Shown: positions 60,650 to 64,000 of the stretch, piece after piece
Position numbering within the stretch: the first letter of the stretch is position 1
Layout: each line of letters opens with the position of its first letter
Assembly (NCBI GenBank): GCA_017539165.1
Contig: JAFYHN010000104.1
Coordinates: 1-64,000, forward strand
DNA length: 64,000 nt
Origin: Eubacterium sp.
GTDB taxonomy: Bacteria; Bacillota; Clostridia; Lachnospirales; Lachnospiraceae
Direction: 5' to 3'
Notes under the pieces: model-generated
Databases searched by the model: none
What the model was told of the DNA's origin: nothing
The model's input: the letters and a program-made list of their open reading frames with translations, nothing else
Translations under genes and position numbers: made by a program

Positions 60650-60701
60650 GTTTTATTTTGTGATATATTCTAAGTCTATAGGCGGTTACTGTGAACAGTA
60701 A
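60650..60701 (+). promoter_or_regulatory. hisS promoter region and leader hairpin
   Basis: A TTGGTT box, 17 bases, and TATATT lie just upstream, with the -10 near 60664. The leader has GTTACTG-TGAA-CAGTAAC (60684-60701). I looked for a T-box (AGGGTGGNACCGCG) and found none, so charged-tRNA sensing is not indicated. Confidence 0.4.
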
Positions 60702-60788
60702 CTATAAGTGAGCGTTCAATTGATGGATTCTGTGGGGATGCGTCGAGAGGATGCTTGCGTTTATGTTTAAATGAAGCGAGGAAAGAAT

Positions 60789-62108
60789 ATGGGTATGAAG
60801 AAAAAGCCTGTAACAGGTATGAAAGATATTATGCCGCAGGAGATGGCGATAAGAGATTATGCTATCGGTCTTATTAAAGATACATACAAGAACTTTGGAT
60901 TTACTTCTGTTGAAACTCCGGCGGTTGAACATATAGAGAACCTTACAAGTAATCAGGGTGGAGAAAATGAAAAACTGATATTTAAAGTAATGAAGCGTGG
61001 TGATAAACTCACTTCTGCTGCTGCCAAACTGGTTGAGGCTGGTGTGGATGGTGAGGCTATAGGAGGGCTTTCTGATTCAGGTCTCAGATATGACCTTACA
61101 CTTCCTCTTTCAAGATATTATGCTAATAATGCAAATGATCTTCCAAGTCCATTTAAAGCGCTTCAGATGGGAAATGTTTGGAGAGCTGACAGACCTCAGA
61201 GAGGGCGTTTTCGTCAGTTCATGCAGTGTGATATAGATATTCTTGGAGAGCAGAATATCATAGCTGAGATAGAGTTGATCCTTGCAACTACGACTCTTCT
61301 TGGAAAACTTGATTTCAAAAACTTCACTATAAGAATCAATGATAGAAGAATTCTTAAGGCTATGGCTGCTTACAGTGGTTTTGCCGAGAGTGACTATGAT
61401 ACAGTATTTATCATTCTTGATAAGATGGATAAGATCGGACTTGATGGAGTTAAGGAAGAGCTTCTTAAGGAAGGATATTCAGAGGATAAGGTTGAGAAGT
61501 ATCTTGGTCTCTATGCTAAGCTTGCTGGTTCGGATAATGCGTCTGCAGATAAGGGACAGGTTAGTATCGAGAATATCAAGACGATTAAAACTGAGCTTGG
61601 TGACTTTCTGGATACTGAAGTGTCTGAAAATCTTGAGACAATTATTTCAAGCGTCGAAGATGCTAAGTCGGCTGATTTTGGAATGATGTTCGACCCTACT
61701 CTCGTAAGAGGAATGTCCTACTATACAGGACCTATCTTTGAGATATCAATGGATGAATACGGTGGATCTGTTGGTGGCGGTGGACGCTATGATGAGATGA
61801 TCGGAAAGTTTACAGGACAGTCAACACCTGCTGTCGGATTCTCAATCGGATTTGAGAGAATAGTAATGCTTCTTCTTGAGAATAACTTCCAGGTTCCTGG
61901 ACAGTCAGATAAGAAGGCTTATCTTATTGAGAAGGGTATGCCTTCAGATAAGCTTCGTAAGATTCTTGAGATGGCGAAAGAAGAACGTGCGGCAGGAAAA
62001 TCGATCAACGTTGTAATAATGAAGAAAAATAAGAAGTTCCAGAAAGATAAGATGCAGGAAGAAGGATACACAGAGTTCGTAGAGTTCTTTGCGGATCGTG
62101 AATTCTAA
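60789..62108 (+). CDS. hisS: Histidyl-tRNA synthetase
   Basis: Class II synthetase that charges tRNA-His. About 439 residues. Motif 2 is in GNVWRADRPQRGRFRQFMQ near 125; the histidine-binding LVRGMSYYTGPIFEIS lies near 303, in the RGMSYYTG variant; motif 3 is VGFSIGFERIVMLL near 350. The C-terminal anticodon-binding domain is short. I chose the ATG at 60789 with GAGGAAAG before it; an ATG at 60771 would put the ribosome site inside the gene. It is followed 65 bases later by aspS, the common Firmicutes pair. Confidence 0.94.
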   Translation: MGMKKKPVTGMKDIMPQEMAIRDYAIGLIKDTYKNFGFTSVETPAVEHIENLTSNQGGENEKLIFKVMKRGDKLTSAAAKLVEAGVDGEAIGGLSDSGLRYDLTLPLSRYYANNANDLPSPFKALQMGNVWRADRPQRGRFRQFMQCDIDILGEQNIIAEIELILATTTLLGKLDFKNFTIRINDRRILKAMAAYSGFAESDYDTVFIILDKMDKIGLDGVKEELLKEGYSEDKVEKYLGLYAKLAGSDNASADKGQVSIENIKTIKTELGDFLDTEVSENLETIISSVEDAKSADFGMMFDPTLVRGMSYYTGPIFEISMDEYGGSVGGGGRYDEMIGKFTGQSTPAVGFSIGFERIVMLLLENNFQVPGQSDKKAYLIEKGMPSDKLRKILEMAKEERAAGKSINVVIMKKNKKFQKDKMQEEGYTEFVEFFADREF

Positions 62109-62173
62109 TAAGAATTGCTAAACAAGCAGCAGAATCTATAAACTGGGAAGTCTAAAATTTGGAGGAAAGATAA

Positions 62174-63955
62174 ATGCAGTCAAGAACGCATACTTGCGGA
62201 GAATTAAGAAAAGAGAATGTCGGTGAGAAGGTTACTATTGTCGGCTGGATGGAGAACGTCAGAGAGGTTGGTGGAAATCTAGCATTTGTTATAATGCGTG
62301 ATTTTTATGGAACAACTCAGGTAGTAGTTGAAACTGAGGAAATGATGGGTGTTATTAAGCCGATTAACAAGGAGTCAACTCTTAAGATTACAGGTACAGT
62401 TCGTGAGAGAAGTAGTGTTAATAACAAGATTCCTACAGGTGAGATAGAGATTGTTCCGGATTCGATTGAAGTACTTGGAAAGAACTATCATGCCGAGCTT
62501 CCATTTGAGATTAATCACTCAAGAGAAGCTGATGAAACTTTCCGTCTGAAGCATCGTTATCTTGATCTTCGTAATCCGGAAGTTAAGAACAATATTGTGA
62601 TGAGATGTAACGTTGTTGCTGCTCTGAGATCAGCTATGATAGCTCATAACTTCCTTGAGATTACAACGCCTATCCTTACAGCATCATCACCGGAGGGCGC
62701 CAGAGATTATCTTGTTCCTGCCAGAAAGCATCCTGGCAAGTTCTATGCACTTCCACAGGCTCCACAACAGTTCAAGCAGCTTCTTATGACTGCAGGTTTT
62801 GATAGATATTTCCAGATTGCACCTTGCTTCAGAGATGAGGATGCACGTGGAGATCGTTCGCCTGGAGAGTTCTATCAGTTAGATATGGAGATGGCATTTG
62901 CATCAAAGGACGATGTATTTGAGATAATCGAGGATGTACTTCCTCCAATCTTTGCTAAGTATGGAACATACAATATCGCTTCAGATGCTCCATTTACAAG
63001 AATTCCATACCTTCAGGCTATGGATGAGTTCGGTACAGATAAACCTGACCTTCGTATAGATCTTAGAGTTACTGATGTAACAGAAGAGCTGGCAGATTGT
63101 GGTTTTGAACCATTTAAGGATAATGTTATCAAAGCTGTTCCTGTATCAGACTGCAAGCTTACAAGAAAGCAGATTGATAAGATCTGTGCAGACATCGAAG
63201 TTCAGGCTGGCGCAAAAGCTTACTGGTTCAAGTGTGACGAGACAGGTGCTATAGCCGGTGGAATCGCTAAGTTTGTTAACGCAGATGCTGCAACTGCTGA
63301 AGCTATTACCAAGAAGTTAAATCTTGCTCCAAATACACTTGTAGTAGTTGGTGCTGGTAAGAAGACTCTCGCACAGAAGATATCAGGTGTTGCGGTCAAG
63401 ATGCTTGGTGCAGAGTGTGAAGGACATATGGATAAGGAAAGATATGAGTTCTGTTGGATCGTAGACTTCCCAATGTACGAGCTGGGAGAGGAGTCAGGAC
63501 TTCTCGAGTTCTGCCATAATCCATTCTCTATGCCAATCGGTGGTAAGGAAATCCTCGAGAAAGCACAGGCTGGAGAGGTTGATCCGCTGAGCATTATGGC
63601 TGATCAGTATGACCTTGTATGTAACGGAATTGAGCTTTCATCAGGTGCAGTAAGAAACCATGATCCGGAAGTTATGGTCAAAGCGTTTGAGATGGTGCGT
63701 CTTGGCGAGGACGAAGTTAAGGCTAAGTTCCCGGCTATGTACAACGCATTTACATACGGAGCACCTCCACACGCTGGAATCGCTCCTGGTGTAGACAGAA
63801 TGATCATGCTTCTTGCGGGAGAGGAATCAATTCGTGAGATTATCGCATTCCCGATGAATAAGAATGCACAGGACATCATGATGGACGCTCCTTCAGTAGT
63901 AGAACCGTCGCAGCTTGAGGAACTCCATATTGCTATTACTGAAACGGAAGAATAG
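62174..63955 (+). CDS. aspS: Aspartyl-tRNA synthetase (bacterial type)
   Basis: Class II synthetase charging tRNA-Asp. 593 residues: N-terminal OB-fold anticodon domain (VTIVGWMENVREVGGNLAFV), motif 2 (QIAPCFRDEDARGDRSPGEF near 215), the bacterial GAD insertion (about 290-420) and C-terminal motif 3 (GIAPGVDRMIMLLAGEESIR). The full-length bacterial form with GAD domain differs from the short archaeal-like non-discriminating enzyme. A GGAGGAAAG site precedes the ATG. The gene is complete and ends 45 bases before the window edge. Confidence 0.96.
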   Translation: MQSRTHTCGELRKENVGEKVTIVGWMENVREVGGNLAFVIMRDFYGTTQVVVETEEMMGVIKPINKESTLKITGTVRERSSVNNKIPTGEIEIVPDSIEVLGKNYHAELPFEINHSREADETFRLKHRYLDLRNPEVKNNIVMRCNVVAALRSAMIAHNFLEITTPILTASSPEGARDYLVPARKHPGKFYALPQAPQQFKQLLMTAGFDRYFQIAPCFRDEDARGDRSPGEFYQLDMEMAFASKDDVFEIIEDVLPPIFAKYGTYNIASDAPFTRIPYLQAMDEFGTDKPDLRIDLRVTDVTEELADCGFEPFKDNVIKAVPVSDCKLTRKQIDKICADIEVQAGAKAYWFKCDETGAIAGGIAKFVNADAATAEAITKKLNLAPNTLVVVGAGKKTLAQKISGVAVKMLGAECEGHMDKERYEFCWIVDFPMYELGEESGLLEFCHNPFSMPIGGKEILEKAQAGEVDPLSIMADQYDLVCNGIELSSGAVRNHDPEVMVKAFEMVRLGEDEVKAKFPAMYNAFTYGAPPHAGIAPGVDRMIMLLAGEESIREIIAFPMNKNAQDIMMDAPSVVEPSQLEELHIAITETEE

Positions 63956-64000
63956 AATGCTTGTAGATTTATTTTATTACGCTTGGTGGGGGGATAAAAT
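63956..64000 (+). other. Window end, possible start of a further gene
   Basis: The last 45 bases end with TGGGGGGATAAAAT, a ribosome-site-like G run placed 5-7 bases before the edge, so a new gene may begin with an ATG whose G is just outside. An open frame also begins at 63957 (MLVDLFYYAWWGDK) without a good site. Neither can be resolved here. Confidence 0.25.

Noticed and set aside
60611..60788. T-box leader upstream of hisS
   Set aside because: The conserved T-box bulge sequence and specifier hairpin are absent; only a short symmetric hairpin and a promoter are seen.
1..64000. CRISPR arrays, insertion sequences, prophage or integrase
   Set aside because: No regularly spaced direct repeats, transposase or recombinase coding regions are visible anywhere in the window.

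Overview
The window is ordinary chromosomal DNA of a low-to-moderate GC Gram-positive anaerobe, most likely a Lachnospiraceae gut or rumen species of the Butyrivibrio/Pseudobutyrivibrio/Roseburia type. This is inferred from several things: a pyruvate formate-lyase with its activase, CUT1 and CUT2 sugar ABC importers with large lipoprotein receptors, YesMN-type two-component systems, CotH and BspA-type surface proteins, a teichoic-acid-type polymerase, adjacent hisS and aspS, and strong AAGGAGG-type ribosome sites. The genus cannot be fixed from sequence alone. No phage, transposase, CRISPR array or rRNA is visible. There is one tRNA-Leu(UAA). Almost all genes lie on the + strand; six complete genes (an SSF symporter, an M23 peptidase, a TetR regulator, an MscS-like channel, holA and rpsT) are on the - strand.

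Layout. 1-297 holds a divergent promoter region with several hairpins. 298-3503 is a CUT1 sugar importer (two permeases and a lipoprotein receptor, no ATPase). 3622-5190 is a Na+/solute symporter. 5380-6751 carries cvfB-like and ridA genes. 6849-15062 is a striking three-gene operon: a large CDP-glycerol glycerophosphotransferase-family enzyme, a 1258-residue J-like/TPR protein and an Hsp70 homologue. 15208-19199 is a Crp/Fnr regulator, two perfect FNR-type boxes, pflB and pflA. 19300-22940 holds a LemA protein, a cell-wall peptidase, a TetR regulator and a diguanylate-cyclase-like gene. After tRNA-Leu, 23329-28277 encodes an MMPL transporter coupled to a large repeat lipoprotein.

28359-39466 contains a minimal MscS channel, ppk, a PhoR-like histidine kinase without a partner regulator, a GerMN-like lipoprotein, comEC, a DUF4349 lipoprotein and two membrane proteins. 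holA and rpsT flank a beta-propeller/HD-GYP receptor. glgB follows. 46860-56333 is a complete sugar-sensing and uptake locus: membrane-anchored binding protein, YesM-type kinase, YesN-type regulator and lipoprotein binding protein, then a separately initiated receptor-ATPase-permease operon. This matches the logic of the clostridial XylFII-LytS-YesN xylose system. The window ends with a mosaic CotH surface protein flanked by two related non-coding elements, then hisS and aspS.

The most interesting signals are: (1) the duplicated, promoter-linked, structured non-coding element on either side of the CotH gene, whose outer stem differs in sequence but still pairs; (2) the Hsp70/J-like-TPR/glycerophosphotransferase operon, a candidate dedicated chaperone system for a cell-envelope enzyme; (3) a cluster-less Crp/Fnr protein with an FNR-like recognition helix immediately upstream of two TTGAT-N4-ATCAA boxes ahead of pflB; (4) a dispersed palindromic repeat that follows a terminator hairpin at both ends of the window; and (5) a long rpsT leader with a possible pseudoknot. 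All assignments rest on reading the sequence and on knowledge of the families; no database search was run.
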